The notes: generated from the letters alone by a model not told the origin. 64,000 bases of DNA from Bacteroidota bacterium (GCA_016706865.1 JADJIS010000003.1:1922001-1986000); one strand, 5' to 3'; counted from the stretch's first letter, positions 9,618-18,920 are shown. Numbers and translations are program-made.

Positions 9618-10691
9618 TTGTATAAAGAAATATCTATACAGCAATATCTCGAAAAGGCTCAAAAAGTTCAGATAATCGATGTGCGTTCACCAAAGGAATT
9701 TAAACATGCACATATTCCCGGTGCTATAAATATGCCCTTGTTTGATGATGCTGAACGCGCAATTGTTGGAACAGCATATAAACAGGAAGGCAGGGAAATA
9801 GCTATTTTGAAGGGTTTAGAAATTGTTGGTCCCAAAATGGCTCCCATGGTGGCAGAAATCAAAGAAAAGTTTAGCGGAAAACCCATTGTTTTACACTGCT
9901 GGAGAGGTGGAATGCGGAGTAAAAGTGTGGCTACCCTATTATCGTTTTGTGGAATTGATACAGAAGTAATAAAAGGTGGATATAAATCTTATCGCAAAGA
10001 GGTTCAAAATTTATTTCTTCAAAATATGGAGTATATAATTTTGGGAGGAAGAACAGGAAGTGCAAAAACGAAGATCTTATCTGCCTTAAAAACAAGCGGT
10101 GAACAAGTGATAGATCTTGAAAAACTTGCCAACCATAAAGGAAGTGCATTTGGAGATCTAGGTGAAGATGTTCAACCCACTACGGAAATGTTTGAAAATT
10201 TATTGTTTGAGGGGTTGCGCTTTTTTGAAATGGATAAAAGAATATGGCTCGAGGACGAAAGTCATCTTATCGGTACAGTTTTTATTCCCGAAACCATATG
10301 GCAACAAATGCGAACAGCTCCTGTTATTTATTGCAATTTTCCTGTGGAAGAAAGAATTAAATTTTTAGTAGAAACTTATGGTCATTTTGATAAGGCAGGT
10401 GTGATAAATTCGGTGAATAAAATAACAAAACGATTAGGTGGTCAACACGCAAAAGCAATTTTGGAATTTTATGAAGCCGGAAATTTATATGAGGCTACCA
10501 AGTTAGTACTTGTGTATTATGATAAATCATATAATTACGGATTATCGCAACGTATTGCTGAAAACATTTTTGAAATAAAGATGGAAAAAATCAACCCAAC
10601 GGAAAATGCAAACGAAATATTACAATTTATAGGGGATAAAGGAATTAGTAATAAAAAAAATATTTCATTGCAACAAATTAATTTACATTAA
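9618..10691 (+). CDS. mnmH: tRNA 2-selenouridine synthase MnmH (SelU/YbbB)
   Basis: MnmH replaces sulfur with selenium in the 2-thiouridine at wobble position 34 of tRNA, using selenophosphate. The N-terminal rhodanese domain carries the active-site Cys94 in HCWRGGMRSKS. A P-loop GGRTGSAKT (143-151) begins the C-terminal ATPase-like domain, matching the family's two-domain layout and its roughly 350-residue length. No ATG precedes the conserved N-terminus, and a TTG at 9618 is the best start. selD, which makes the selenophosphate, starts 14 bp downstream, forming a two-gene operon. Confidence 0.93.
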   Translation: MYKEISIQQYLEKAQKVQIIDVRSPKEFKHAHIPGAINMPLFDDAERAIVGTAYKQEGREIAILKGLEIVGPKMAPMVAEIKEKFSGKPIVLHCWRGGMRSKSVATLLSFCGIDTEVIKGGYKSYRKEVQNLFLQNMEYIILGGRTGSAKTKILSALKTSGEQVIDLEKLANHKGSAFGDLGEDVQPTTEMFENLLFEGLRFFEMDKRIWLEDESHLIGTVFIPETIWQQMRTAPVIYCNFPVEERIKFLVETYGHFDKAGVINSVNKITKRLGGQHAKAILEFYEAGNLYEATKLVLVYYDKSYNYGLSQRIAENIFEIKMEKINPTENANEILQFIGDKGISNKKNISLQQINLH

Positions 10692-10705
10692 TAAAATAAT
10701 ATATT

Positions 10706-11755
10706 ATGGAACTCGAAAAAGAACAGGTTAAACTCACACAATATTCTCATGGTGCCGGTTGCGGATGTAAGATATCACCTAAAATTCTGGATGAAATATT
10801 AAAATCGGTTGGCAAACAAAATATATTTCCTAACTTATTAGTTGGTAATGAAACAAAGGATGATGCTGCAGTGTATGATCTTGGAAATGGCACCGGATTA
10901 ATTTCCACCACCGATTTTTTTATGCCGATCGTGGATGATGCAATTAAATTTGGAAAGATAGCAAGTGTAAATGCTATAAGCGATGTATATGCCATGGGAG
11001 GAAAACCTTTAATGGCAATAGCAATTTTAGGATGGCCAATTGATAAAATAGAACCCTATTATGCAGGATTGGTTTTAGAGGGTGCCCGACAAGCATGTGC
11101 CGAGGCGGGAATTCCTTTAGCAGGTGGACATAGCATTGATTGCCCTGAACCTGTATTTGGTTTAGCAGTGAGTGGTTTAGTTGATCTGCCGAATTTAAAA
11201 AAGAATTCCGGAGCAAGTGTGGGATGTAGTTTATATCTCACCAAAAAATTAGGTGTAGGAATATTAACTACAGCACAAAAAAAAGCAATATTAAAACCCG
11301 AACATGCAGATATTGCGCCTGATAGTATGATGCAATTAAATAAGGTTGGAGAAGTGTTTGGTAAGTTAAAATATATTGAAGCGATGACCGATGTTACCGG
11401 TTTCGGGTTATTGGGACATTTAACAGAAATGTGTGAAGGAAGTAACCTGAGCGCAGAAATTAAATTTGAATTAGTACCTACTATAGATGCAACCATTTTG
11501 AACTATTATCTCGACTTAAAGTCAGTACCTGGCGGAACTATTAGGAATTTCAACAGTTATGGTCACAAAATAAATGGACTAAACGACCATAAAAAAAATA
11601 TTCTATGTGATCCGCAAACTAGTGGAGGATTATTGGTAGCTGTGAGTGCCGGGTCTGAAGGTGAATTTGAGCAAACAGCGATCACAAATGGGTTTGAACT
11701 TAAGTGCTTTGGAAAATTGGTGGAAAAAGGCGCTTTTGTTGTTGATGTAATTTGA
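10706..11755 (+). CDS. selD: Selenide, water dikinase (selenophosphate synthetase)
   Basis: SelD makes selenophosphate from selenide and ATP. The 349-residue length and the N-terminal active site HGAGCGCKISP (Cys19 and Lys22, equivalent to E. coli Cys17 and Lys20) are diagnostic. The catalytic position is Cys, so no selenocysteine is needed to make it. DDAAVYDL and TTDFFMPIVDD are nucleotide/metal-binding Asp segments, and PQTSGGLL near the end is conserved. It directly follows mnmH. No selA or selB is visible in the window, so local use appears to be tRNA selenation. Confidence 0.97.
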   Translation: MELEKEQVKLTQYSHGAGCGCKISPKILDEILKSVGKQNIFPNLLVGNETKDDAAVYDLGNGTGLISTTDFFMPIVDDAIKFGKIASVNAISDVYAMGGKPLMAIAILGWPIDKIEPYYAGLVLEGARQACAEAGIPLAGGHSIDCPEPVFGLAVSGLVDLPNLKKNSGASVGCSLYLTKKLGVGILTTAQKKAILKPEHADIAPDSMMQLNKVGEVFGKLKYIEAMTDVTGFGLLGHLTEMCEGSNLSAEIKFELVPTIDATILNYYLDLKSVPGGTIRNFNSYGHKINGLNDHKKNILCDPQTSGGLLVAVSAGSEGEFEQTAITNGFELKCFGKLVEKGAFVVDVI

Positions 11756-11806
11756 AGTAAAATCATTAGTTGCGGGTTGTAATCAGAATTTAAATCAACC
11801 ATAACA

Positions 11807-12475
11807 ATGAGGACCACACAATATACATTTTTTTATTTGCTGTTGTTCTTTGCACCTTTCAACAGAATTTACGGTCAACAAAATCTCGTTTGGAGTATTT
11901 GTGGTGGCGGAGGATATACTCGTTGGGTTGATGTGGTAAAAAATGTTACATTTTACGATGCTTCCGGAAATGTTATTGACAATGTCCAGGTGAAATCTGT
12001 AGGAAGTGGACCATCGGTAAAATTGCAGTCCAAAATATTATATCAAATGAATGGTCTTCAAATTGGATTAGGTGTTGGATTTCAACGTGATCTTTTTAAT
12101 TATTACAATACGGAATCGGAAATATCAGGACTTATTGAAATAGATACTACTTATATTTCCAATGCAATTTATGAATTGGAATATTATTTAATAGGGGGAT
12201 TTAATTTATTTAAAACAGATTTTTGGTCCGGAAATCTTAATCTGAATGTCGGTTCTTATTTTTTACATAGTGATTATAAAAGTGAGGATATAAAACGCAA
12301 GATCAACACCGGAGTAGAATGTGAATTAAATTATTTGATAATAGAAAACTGGGCATTACAAATTAACCCAAAATACGAATATGAATTTCTATCGTTGGAT
12401 GAACCGTTGAGAGCGAATCCGAATTGGAGTATTCACAATATATCTGCATCTATTGGTTTGTGCAAAACCTTCTGA
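11807..12475 (+). CDS. Predicted outer-membrane beta-barrel protein
   Basis: This 222-residue protein has a signal peptide ending near FNRIYGQ (about residue 23). The mature part is made of alternating amphipathic strands (LQIGLGVGFQRDLFNYY, IYELEYYLIGGFNLF, LNLNVGSYFLHSDY) and ends IHNISASIGLCKTF, with an aromatic C-terminal residue as in outer-membrane barrels. The size suits an 8-10-strand porin-like or OmpW/PorT-like barrel. Function is not identifiable. It follows selD by 51 bp but probably is unrelated to selenium use. Confidence 0.6.
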   Translation: MRTTQYTFFYLLLFFAPFNRIYGQQNLVWSICGGGGYTRWVDVVKNVTFYDASGNVIDNVQVKSVGSGPSVKLQSKILYQMNGLQIGLGVGFQRDLFNYYNTESEISGLIEIDTTYISNAIYELEYYLIGGFNLFKTDFWSGNLNLNVGSYFLHSDYKSEDIKRKINTGVECELNYLIIENWALQINPKYEYEFLSLDEPLRANPNWSIHNISASIGLCKTF

Positions 12476-12613
12476 AAAAAGGTCTTTACCAGTTGTTTTA
12501 TCTGAAAAATTCACTTTTTTGTGGAAATTCGTACAATTTGTCAACGAAATTTCTTCGCTGTAGTAAGCACATTTTGGAAAAAAAAAGTTTAATTTGCATT
12601 TATGGGGGAGACA

Positions 12614-13897
12614 ATGGCTACACAAAAAAAACTGAAGGTTTCGCAAATGGCTGAAAACCTTATTGGGAGCGAGATCATAAAGTTGGCAGCAGAAATTCAG
12701 AACCGTATGAAAACGGGTGAGAAGATCTACAATATGACCATTGGCGATTTCGATCCTAAAATTTTCCCTATTCCTAAAGAGTTGGAAGAAGAGATCGTTC
12801 GCGCTTATCGCAATAATGAAACAAATTATCCCGCTGCAAATGGAATTGAAAGATTACGTGTGGCTGCCCAGCATTTTATCAAAAAAAATCAGGGATTGGA
12901 TTATTCGCTGGATGAATTTTTGATTGCAGGTGGTGGACGACCTTTGATATATGCAACTTATATTACTTTATTGGATGCAGGTGACAAAGTAATTTATCCT
13001 ATCCCAAGTTGGAACAATAATCATTATACGCATTTAAGTACTTGTCAGAAAATTGAGGTGCTTACAAAACCGGAAAATAATTTTATGCCAACGGCAGATG
13101 AAATTGCACCTCATGTTAAAGATGCAACTTTAATTGCGCTGTGTTCACCGCTTAATCCTACCGGAACAACATTTACAAAAAATAATCTGGAGGAAATATG
13201 CGATCTTGTTATCGCAGAAAATAACCGAAGAGGAGCCGACGAAAAACCATTGTATATTTTATACGATCAGTTATACTGGACACTTACCTTCGGGGAAACA
13301 AAACATTATGATCCCGTTTCACTGCGACCTGAATTGAAACAATATGTTATTTATATAGATGGAATAAGTAAATCATTATCTGCTACGGGAATTCGTGTAG
13401 GATGGAGTTTCGGTCCGAAACAAATTATAGATAAAATGAAGAGCATTTTATCACATATTGGTGCCTGGAGTCCAAAACCCGAACAAGTAGCATCAGCAAA
13501 TTTTTTAATGATGGATGATGTTGTAAATTCATTTTTGACGGATTTCAAAAATAAAATACAACAGCGTCTCGATGGATTTTATGCCGGATTTAAAAAATTA
13601 CAGGATAAAAATTATCCTGTAGAATGTATTGCACCGCAAGCCGCTATTTATTTAACAATTAAAATTGATTTTAGAGGTGCATTAACTGCAGAAGGGAAAC
13701 GCATTGACACAATGGCTGATGTTGCCTCCTATTTACTAGATGAAGCGAAAATGGCCTTGGTTCCATTTTTTGCCTTTGGAAGTGAAAAAGAAAGCCCTTG
13801 GTTCCGATTGAGTGTTGGAACAACAAAAATGGAAGACGTAGAGGCGTGTTTGGAGAGTTTAGAAAAGGCGATGAAGAAATTGACAATTGATAATTGA
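12614..13897 (+). CDS. Class I/II PLP-dependent aminotransferase (aspartate aminotransferase-like)
   Basis: Motifs of fold-type I class I aminotransferases are present: NYPAANGIERLR, CSPLNPTGT, YDQLYW and the PLP lysine in DGISKSLSATGIRVGW. The C-terminal SPWFRLSVGTTKMED supplies the substrate-carboxylate Arg. I place the start at 12614 (MATQKK). An upstream in-frame ATG at 12602 is followed by a GGGGGAG run that would act as a ribosome-binding site for 12614. This gives 427 residues. The last codons and the stop come from an intergenic AATTGA-type repeat, giving a KLTIDN tail. Amino-acid specificity is not resolved. Confidence 0.87.
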   Translation: MATQKKLKVSQMAENLIGSEIIKLAAEIQNRMKTGEKIYNMTIGDFDPKIFPIPKELEEEIVRAYRNNETNYPAANGIERLRVAAQHFIKKNQGLDYSLDEFLIAGGGRPLIYATYITLLDAGDKVIYPIPSWNNNHYTHLSTCQKIEVLTKPENNFMPTADEIAPHVKDATLIALCSPLNPTGTTFTKNNLEEICDLVIAENNRRGADEKPLYILYDQLYWTLTFGETKHYDPVSLRPELKQYVIYIDGISKSLSATGIRVGWSFGPKQIIDKMKSILSHIGAWSPKPEQVASANFLMMDDVVNSFLTDFKNKIQQRLDGFYAGFKKLQDKNYPVECIAPQAAIYLTIKIDFRGALTAEGKRIDTMADVASYLLDEAKMALVPFFAFGSEKESPWFRLSVGTTKMEDVEACLESLEKAMKKLTIDN

Positions 13898-13926
13898 TAA
13901 TTGACAATTGACAATTGATAATTGAA
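13877..13926 (+). repeat. AATTGACAATTGATAATTG phrase repeat (family A, copy 1)
   Basis: A run of 11-bp phrases of the form AATTGACAATTGATAATTG spans the 3' end of the aminotransferase gene. It supplies the last five sense codons (LTIDN) and the TGA stop at 13895-13897, then continues about 29 bp beyond. The same phrase in inverse orientation ends the thioesterase gene at 16276-16309. Confidence 0.9.
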
Positions 13927-13998
13927 TAGCCTGATTTATATTAATATGGAGACTTCGATAACTAATTCTACTACTTAAAAGGAGAGAGGAGAGAGGAG

Positions 13999-14453
13999 AA
14001 AGGAGTTTAAATTTCTTGCGAAATTTTTTTGGCCAATGCCGTTAGTGAGACGCTCGCTAAGAGCGAGAGCCTCACTCGCTCCGGTTTAGGGAATTTATAA
14101 AATCCCAAAGTTTGTTTTCCTGATACTTGATACCTGATACTTGATACTTAATAGAAAGGAGTTTAAATTTCTTGCGAAATTTTTTTGGCCAATGCCGTTA
14201 GTGAGACCCTCGCTAAGAGCGAGAGCCTCACTCGCTCCGGTTTAGGGAATTTATAAAATCCCAAAGTTTGTTTTCCTGATACTTGATACCTGATACTTGA
14301 TACTTAATAGAAAGGAGTTTAATTTTCTTGCGAATTTTTTTTGGACTATGCCGTTAGTGAGACCCTCGCTAAGAGCGAGAGCCTCACTCGCTCCGGTTTA
14401 GGAATTTAAAAATCCCACCGTTTGTTTTCCCGTGTCCCGTGTCCCGTGTCCCT
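13999..14453. repeat. Three tandem copies of a 156-bp composite repeat
   Basis: Copies start at 13999, 14155 and 14311 (exact 156-bp period); the third diverges at its end into CCCGTGT phrases. Each unit holds AAATTTC-TTGC-GAAATTT (7-bp inverted repeat), a 31-bp imperfect palindrome GTGAG..CTCGCT-AAG-AGCGAG..CTCAC (14045-14075, 14201-14231, 14357-14387), and TGATACTTGATACC phrases. A GGAGAGA purine run (13981-14000) precedes the first copy. Diverged copies of the same modules lie at 26.78-27.49 kb. No gene is visible between 13898 and 14453; the array ends exactly where the next minus-strand gene's stop codon lies. Confidence 0.95.
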
Positions 14454-16094
14454 CTAATATCCAAACTTAAACAAATATCCCGGTTGATTTTTTCCTTCGG
14501 GGCGGCCGTAATAAATAAATGAATTTAATTCAAGAAAATAATCTCCTTTGATCCAGATATAATCTTTAAAAGGGATTTTACATTCACCCACTAATTCGTT
14601 TATTTCAAAATCACCTTTTTCATTAAACGTAATATCATATCGATATAACTCACCTTTGTTACCGGCATCAACCTGCGACTTATAAACCGTTTTAACATCC
14701 GGTTGGTCGGCACCGGCACTTATCTTTTCATAACTGTTACCAAAAGCATGAACTCTATTGTTTTCCAATAAAATTTCATTTGTTTCCCAATCAGAAAAAT
14801 AAAAGAGATGCGCCCACACATTTTCAAAATTTTCATCCAGTTTAACATATGCAATTGCACCTAATTCTAAATTTTTCATATTGTTCGGACTAAACCCTCC
14901 GCTTCCCGGAGGCAGCACCGGTAAATAATCTTTATAAGAAAGGTAAATATTACCATCTGCATCACTTTGAATGCTATGTAACAAAAACTCTTTAGAAGAG
15001 CCATTATATCCGTTTTTTCCTTCTTTACCATAGGAAGCAGCTTCCTCAGGAGTTAAATAGTCAAATACCATACTTGAAAAGTCATCTATTTTATTTCCTT
15101 TTGTTATATCGAAAACGTACATCTTACCGGAGTCGTAATATAGTTTGTCGTCAAATTTTTGCCAGGTTACATCAACAAATAATTTATTATCCACAAAATT
15201 AAAATTTACACTTTCTGAATAACCCGTTTCATCTTCTAAATTTTCTGAATGAATTTTATTTGTTTTATCTGTAAAATAAATCGTGTATGTAATATAATCA
15301 CCTGCACCTTTTTTATACTTTTTTTCAACACCAATACCTAATGCAAATTCCCCATCGTCACTTATTCCAGTTTCGATTCCGCGCAGATCACTTAATTTAT
15401 ATTCGGTGGAAACATTACCCTCATAAGCAGTGGAAAGATCAGAATTAAATACCTTGTAGACGAAATTTGCCAATGCAAAATCATTTTTGGTCTGATCATG
15501 CAACATAATGGAAAAATATTTATGATCCTTAGAAAATCCGATATAAACTTTAGCCTTTGGAGCAAAAACGGTTCCGGGTACATCCTTTTCAAATTCAATC
15601 TCCTCTTCACTTCCAAGCAGATCCATCTTATCCTGACTTAATTCAAGAGAGCCTGTATCAATTTGCTGAGCAAACAACCTTGTACTTTTAAGCACATTTC
15701 CGGTATTTACTTTTTCTGTATAGAGAATAAATATATGATCTTCCAGATGCGTAACACCATAATAAGATCTGGATTTATTCATTACGATGTCCAGACTTTT
15801 TGATTTAATTAAATTGAGTTGAGCATCATACTTTTCCATATACAGACTTTCAGGTTGAAGACTTGCCAGAACAATATTACCCGAACCCAAAACGAAAATG
15901 TCCAAAAACGAATTACCCCAAAGATCTGCTTTACCACCCACCCAATAAGCATATGATGAGGAGATATTTTCGCCGGTTTTTACCTGCTTGAAGGATTCGC
16001 ATTTTATTTGGGCTTGGAGAGGATTGTTAATATAACAAATTGATAAAAAACATAACATCTTTAATTTAAGATTTAAAGCGATTTGGGTTTTCAT
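14454..16094 (-). CDS. Secreted protein of unknown function
   Basis: This 546-residue protein has an N-terminal signal peptide (hydrophobic core MLCFLSICYI, cleavage near LQA-Q). The mature part is rich in beta-strand patterns and aromatic/Asp-Gly turns (YYGVTHLEDHIFILYTEK, KLFVDVTWQKFDDKLYYDS, GNIYLSYKDYLP), which suggests a beta-propeller-like extracellular or periplasmic protein. It has no visible T9SS sorting domain, lipobox or catalytic motif. I do not recognise the family. Its TAG stop is followed immediately by repeated (A)GGGACACG phrases of the adjacent repeat array. Confidence 0.6.
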   Translation of the reverse strand: MKTQIALNLKLKMLCFLSICYINNPLQAQIKCESFKQVKTGENISSSYAYWVGGKADLWGNSFLDIFVLGSGNIVLASLQPESLYMEKYDAQLNLIKSKSLDIVMNKSRSYYGVTHLEDHIFILYTEKVNTGNVLKSTRLFAQQIDTGSLELSQDKMDLLGSEEEIEFEKDVPGTVFAPKAKVYIGFSKDHKYFSIMLHDQTKNDFALANFVYKVFNSDLSTAYEGNVSTEYKLSDLRGIETGISDDGEFALGIGVEKKYKKGAGDYITYTIYFTDKTNKIHSENLEDETGYSESVNFNFVDNKLFVDVTWQKFDDKLYYDSGKMYVFDITKGNKIDDFSSMVFDYLTPEEAASYGKEGKNGYNGSSKEFLLHSIQSDADGNIYLSYKDYLPVLPPGSGGFSPNNMKNLELGAIAYVKLDENFENVWAHLFYFSDWETNEILLENNRVHAFGNSYEKISAGADQPDVKTVYKSQVDAGNKGELYRYDITFNEKGDFEINELVGECKIPFKDYIWIKGDYFLELNSFIYYGRPEGKNQPGYLFKFGY

Positions 16095-16186
16095 AGTTAT
16101 TTGGTTTGTTTATAGGTAAAATTTAGGTTGTCAAGTATAATTAATTTTATAGTTGGTTAAAATGTAAATTTCTTCTTCGCATGACA

Positions 16187-16217
16187 GACCTCACAGGTTT
16201 CCAAAACCTGTGAGGTC
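16187..16217. terminator. Stem-loop GACCTCACAGGTTT..AAACCTGTGAGGTC
   Basis: A 14-bp perfect inverted repeat with a 3-nt loop lies downstream of the thioesterase and upstream of the secreted-protein gene, both on the minus strand. A related element (GACCTACCAGGTT..AACCTTGTAGGTC) is at 24183-24215, again just downstream of a minus-strand gene. No clear U-tract follows, so termination, mRNA 3'-end protection or a small dispersed palindromic repeat are all possible. A partial AAAACCTGTAGGT copy follows at 16223-16235. Confidence 0.55.
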
Positions 16218-16275
16218 GTCGCAAAACCTGTAGGTGTTTGTAAATCCCATAGGGTCATCGATAACCCCGGCTGTT

Positions 16276-16309
16276 CAATTGTCAATTATCAATTGTCAAT
16301 TGTCAATTT
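16276..16309 (-). repeat. AATTGACAATTG phrase repeat (family A, copy 2)
   Basis: The same phrases as at 13877-13926 occur here in reverse orientation. They provide the last codons (LTIDN) and TGA stop (16289-16291) of the thioesterase gene, then run 13 bp past it. Confidence 0.9.
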
Positions 16310-16681
16310 CCCCCTAATCTCCTCATCAAGTTCTATTGCTTTTCCTGTTGTATTATCAACCATTGCAAAAGTAACATCGGCATCGGCAACTAATTTATTG
16401 TCGGATATTCGGGTGATATTTTGATGAACGGTTGCACTTTTGTTTCCGATGTTTTTAATTTCTACGGTTACTGATAATTCGTCGTTTAATATGCTGGGAC
16501 GTTTATAATTAATATTAATATTTACAACAACAAAACTCAAATTTCTTTTTTCAAAAAATTCGAAAGGCCCTAATCGGTTCAGCCATTCCCAACGCGCTTC
16601 CTCTAAAAATTCGAGGTAACGGGCGTTGTTTACGTGACCGAACATGTCGCAATGGAAACCTCGTACTTTAATTGTATGCAT
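16289..16681 (-). CDS. Acyl-CoA thioesterase, 4HBT hotdog fold (YbgC/FadM type)
   Basis: This 130-residue protein begins MHTIKVRGFHCDMFGHVNNARY, containing the DxxGHVNNxRY active-site motif of 4-hydroxybenzoyl-CoA-type thioesterases (Asp12 catalytic). FVVVNININYKRP and TVHQNITR fit the central beta-sheet. It hydrolyses acyl-CoA thioesters; chain-length preference cannot be inferred. The length is normal for a single hotdog. The C-terminal KLTIDN comes from a dispersed repeat, so the last five residues are unlikely to be ancestral. Confidence 0.88.
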   Translation of the reverse strand: MHTIKVRGFHCDMFGHVNNARYLEFLEEARWEWLNRLGPFEFFEKRNLSFVVVNININYKRPSILNDELSVTVEIKNIGNKSATVHQNITRISDNKLVADADVTFAMVDNTTGKAIELDEEIRGKLTIDN

Positions 16682-16772
16682 AATTATTAATTGGAGCTTT
16701 AAAGATGGGAATAAAATGGGGAAATTTAATTTTTATTCTTAGAAAAATTATGATGGTAACTGCGTGAGGGAT

Positions 16773-16840
16773 TGTAGCGGAAAGCCCACAGCCGAGGCAC
16801 GAGGCGAGGACTTGCAGCGAAAAGCCCGACCCGTAGGGAC
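16773..16840. repeat. Intergenic GC-richer phrase element
   Basis: Between the thioesterase and the SDR gene lies a GC-richer stretch with two near-identical phrases, TAGCGGAAAGCCC (16775-16787) and AGCGAAAAGCCC (16816-16827), separated by GAGGCACGAGGCGAGGAC. It contains no ORF. It looks like another dispersed extragenic repeat. Promoter elements for the downstream gene probably lie to its right, in 16861-16921. Confidence 0.5.
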
Positions 16841-16921
16841 ACGCCCACTTTTGCCTTTAAGAAGGGAAAGTCTTCATTAAAATTGTTGGCATTTCTACTA
16901 TATTTACAAAAAATAAAAAGT

Positions 16922-17788
16922 ATGTATAATCAACCAATGTTGCGCGATGGAGCTTTGCAAGGAAAAACCGTAATTGTTACCGGAGGTGGAACGGGATTAG
17001 GAAAAAGTATGTCGACATATTTTTTACAATTAGGGGCGAACGTAGTAATTACGAGTAGAAAATTAGATGTATTGGAAAAAACTGCTGCCGAATTAAGTGC
17101 ATCAACAAAAGGAAATTGTTTTGCAGTTGCCTGTGATGTACGCAATTATGAGGAGGTTGAAAATGTTTTAAAATTATCGATAGAAAAATTCGGACAGGTT
17201 GACGTATTGGTAAATAATGCCGCCGGAAATTTTATTTCACCAACAGAAAGATTATCGCACAGAGCATTTGATACCGTTGTAGATATTGTTTTAAAAGGAA
17301 GTTATAATTGCACTCTTGCATTAGGAAAATACTGGATAGAAAATAAAATAAAAGGAAATGTAATGAGCATTGTAACCACTTATGCTTGGACAGGTTCAGG
17401 ATATGTGGTGCCAAGCGCATGTGCTAAAGCAGGAGTTTTGGCACTTACGAGAAGTCTTGCTGTTGAGTGGGGAAAATACGGTATCAGGCTAAATGCCATA
17501 GCACCCGGACCATTTCCTACGGAAGGTGCATGGAGCAGATTATTGCCACCCGACTTGAAAGAAGAATTTGATCTTACAAAAAAAATACCTGTCGGCAGAT
17601 TAGGTGATCATCAGGAACTCGCGAATATTGCCGCATATTTAATTTCTGATTATGCGGGATTTGTAAATGGGGAAGTAATTACCATTGATGGTGGTGAATG
17701 GTTAAAAGGTGCAGGTGAATTTAATATGTTGGAAAAAGTTCCGTCGCAGTTATGGGATATGATGGAGATGATGCGGAAGAAGAAATAA
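16922..17788 (+). CDS. SDR oxidoreductase, 2,4-dienoyl-CoA reductase type
   Basis: Starting at the ATG at 16922 (MYNQPMLRDGAL, 288 residues), the protein has the SDR cofactor motif TGGGTGLGKSM, NNAAGNF and the segment TTYAWTGSGYVVPSACAKAG. In 2,4-dienoyl-CoA reductases (DECR) the catalytic Tyr sits in the equivalent TTxYAxTGSGF position and the usual YxxxK tyrosine is replaced, exactly as here (SACAK). It should therefore reduce 2,4-dienoyl-CoA with NADPH in unsaturated fatty-acid beta-oxidation. A TTG at 16883 would add 13 poorly fitting hydrophobic residues and is rejected as start. Confidence 0.85.
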   Translation: MYNQPMLRDGALQGKTVIVTGGGTGLGKSMSTYFLQLGANVVITSRKLDVLEKTAAELSASTKGNCFAVACDVRNYEEVENVLKLSIEKFGQVDVLVNNAAGNFISPTERLSHRAFDTVVDIVLKGSYNCTLALGKYWIENKIKGNVMSIVTTYAWTGSGYVVPSACAKAGVLALTRSLAVEWGKYGIRLNAIAPGPFPTEGAWSRLLPPDLKEEFDLTKKIPVGRLGDHQELANIAAYLISDYAGFVNGEVITIDGGEWLKGAGEFNMLEKVPSQLWDMMEMMRKKK

Positions 17789-17792
17789 AATA

Positions 17793-18806
17793 TTAAATAA
17801 TATTTACTTCCGGATAAATATCAATATCAAATTTATCTTTCACCGATTGTTTTATTTCCATGGCAAGTGTATAAATTTCATGGCCTGATGCGTTGCCGTA
17901 ATTTACTAAAACCAAAGCCTGATCTTTATGTGTGCCGGTGTTTCCAATACGTTTTCCTTTCCAACCACATTGTTCGATCAGCCATCCTGCTGGTATTTTA
18001 GTTAACCCGCCGGGAGCAGGATAAGAAGGCATACCCGGAAACACGGATAATAATTTCTCAAATTTACTGACCTCAATTTCCGGATTTTTAAAAAAACTTC
18101 CTGCATTTCCCAATACTGCAGGATCTGGCAATTTACTTTTTCTGATACTGATTACAGCTTCTGAAACCTCTTTAATTCCCGGAGTTAAAATTCCATTTTT
18201 TTGCAATACATCTTTAATGGCACCATAGGAAATGTTTACCTGCGCATTTTTATTTAATTGCATCGTAACTGAGGTAATAAAATATTTTCCTTTTAAAGTA
18301 TTTTTAAACACACTGTTCCTGTAACCGAAATTACAATCATTGTAATTAAATACTTTTATTTCCCCCGTCAAAATATCCATTGCTTCCAAAGAGTAAAATA
18401 CATCCTGAAGTTCAACACCATAAGCACCTATATTTTGCATGGGAGCTGCGCCAACGGTACCGGGGATCAAAGATAAATTTTCTACCCCTCCCCAATTTCT
18501 ATCCACACAATATTGAACAAGTGAATGCCATAATTCACCTCCGGCAGCACGAACTAAAACGGTTGAATCGTTTTCGGAGACTTTTTCGATACCCTTTAAA
18601 TTATTGCGCAAAACAACTCCAGGAAAATCGCCGGTAAACAACATATTAGTTCCACCGCCAAGTATGAGAAACTGACCTTTAAATAAACCGGCTGCAATAC
18701 TTTCCTGCAGATCGTTTACGGAATACAATTGGCCGAAAAATGCAGCCTTTATATCAATTCCGAATGAATTGTATGCTTTGAGTGAAAAGTTTTCCTGCAG
18801 TTTCAA
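17793..18806 (-). CDS. murB: UDP-N-acetylenolpyruvoylglucosamine reductase MurB
   Basis: MurB reduces UDP-GlcNAc-enolpyruvate to UDP-MurNAc with NADPH and FAD in peptidoglycan synthesis. FAD-binding LGGGTNMLF (about 47-55), SLIPGTVGAAPMQNIGAYG, the type I signature GYRNSVFK, the catalytic-region GNAGSFFKNPEI and a C-terminal YPEVNII are all present. The 337-residue length matches E. coli-type (type I) MurB. It converges on the SDR gene with a 4-bp gap and starts 114 bp from the divergent secreted-protein gene. Confidence 0.97.
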   Translation of the reverse strand: MKLQENFSLKAYNSFGIDIKAAFFGQLYSVNDLQESIAAGLFKGQFLILGGGTNMLFTGDFPGVVLRNNLKGIEKVSENDSTVLVRAAGGELWHSLVQYCVDRNWGGVENLSLIPGTVGAAPMQNIGAYGVELQDVFYSLEAMDILTGEIKVFNYNDCNFGYRNSVFKNTLKGKYFITSVTMQLNKNAQVNISYGAIKDVLQKNGILTPGIKEVSEAVISIRKSKLPDPAVLGNAGSFFKNPEIEVSKFEKLLSVFPGMPSYPAPGGLTKIPAGWLIEQCGWKGKRIGNTGTHKDQALVLVNYGNASGHEIYTLAMEIKQSVKDKFDIDIYPEVNII

Positions 18807-18920
18807 TTTTCTTGGTTTTAAAGGCTAAAACCGGAACGTTATGGTTCAAGTTTTAAAGATTTGTTATTTTTACGGTAAAAGTAACAGAATATAGTAGTTT
18901 AAGGATATTAACTTTCAAAC

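Noticed and set aside
13999..14453. CRISPR array
   Set aside because: Period of 156 bp with whole-unit identity and no unique spacers; no cas genes nearby.
16883..16921. Upstream TTG start for the SDR gene
   Set aside because: The extra 13 residues are unlike the family N-terminus, and the ATG at 16922 fits SDR length.
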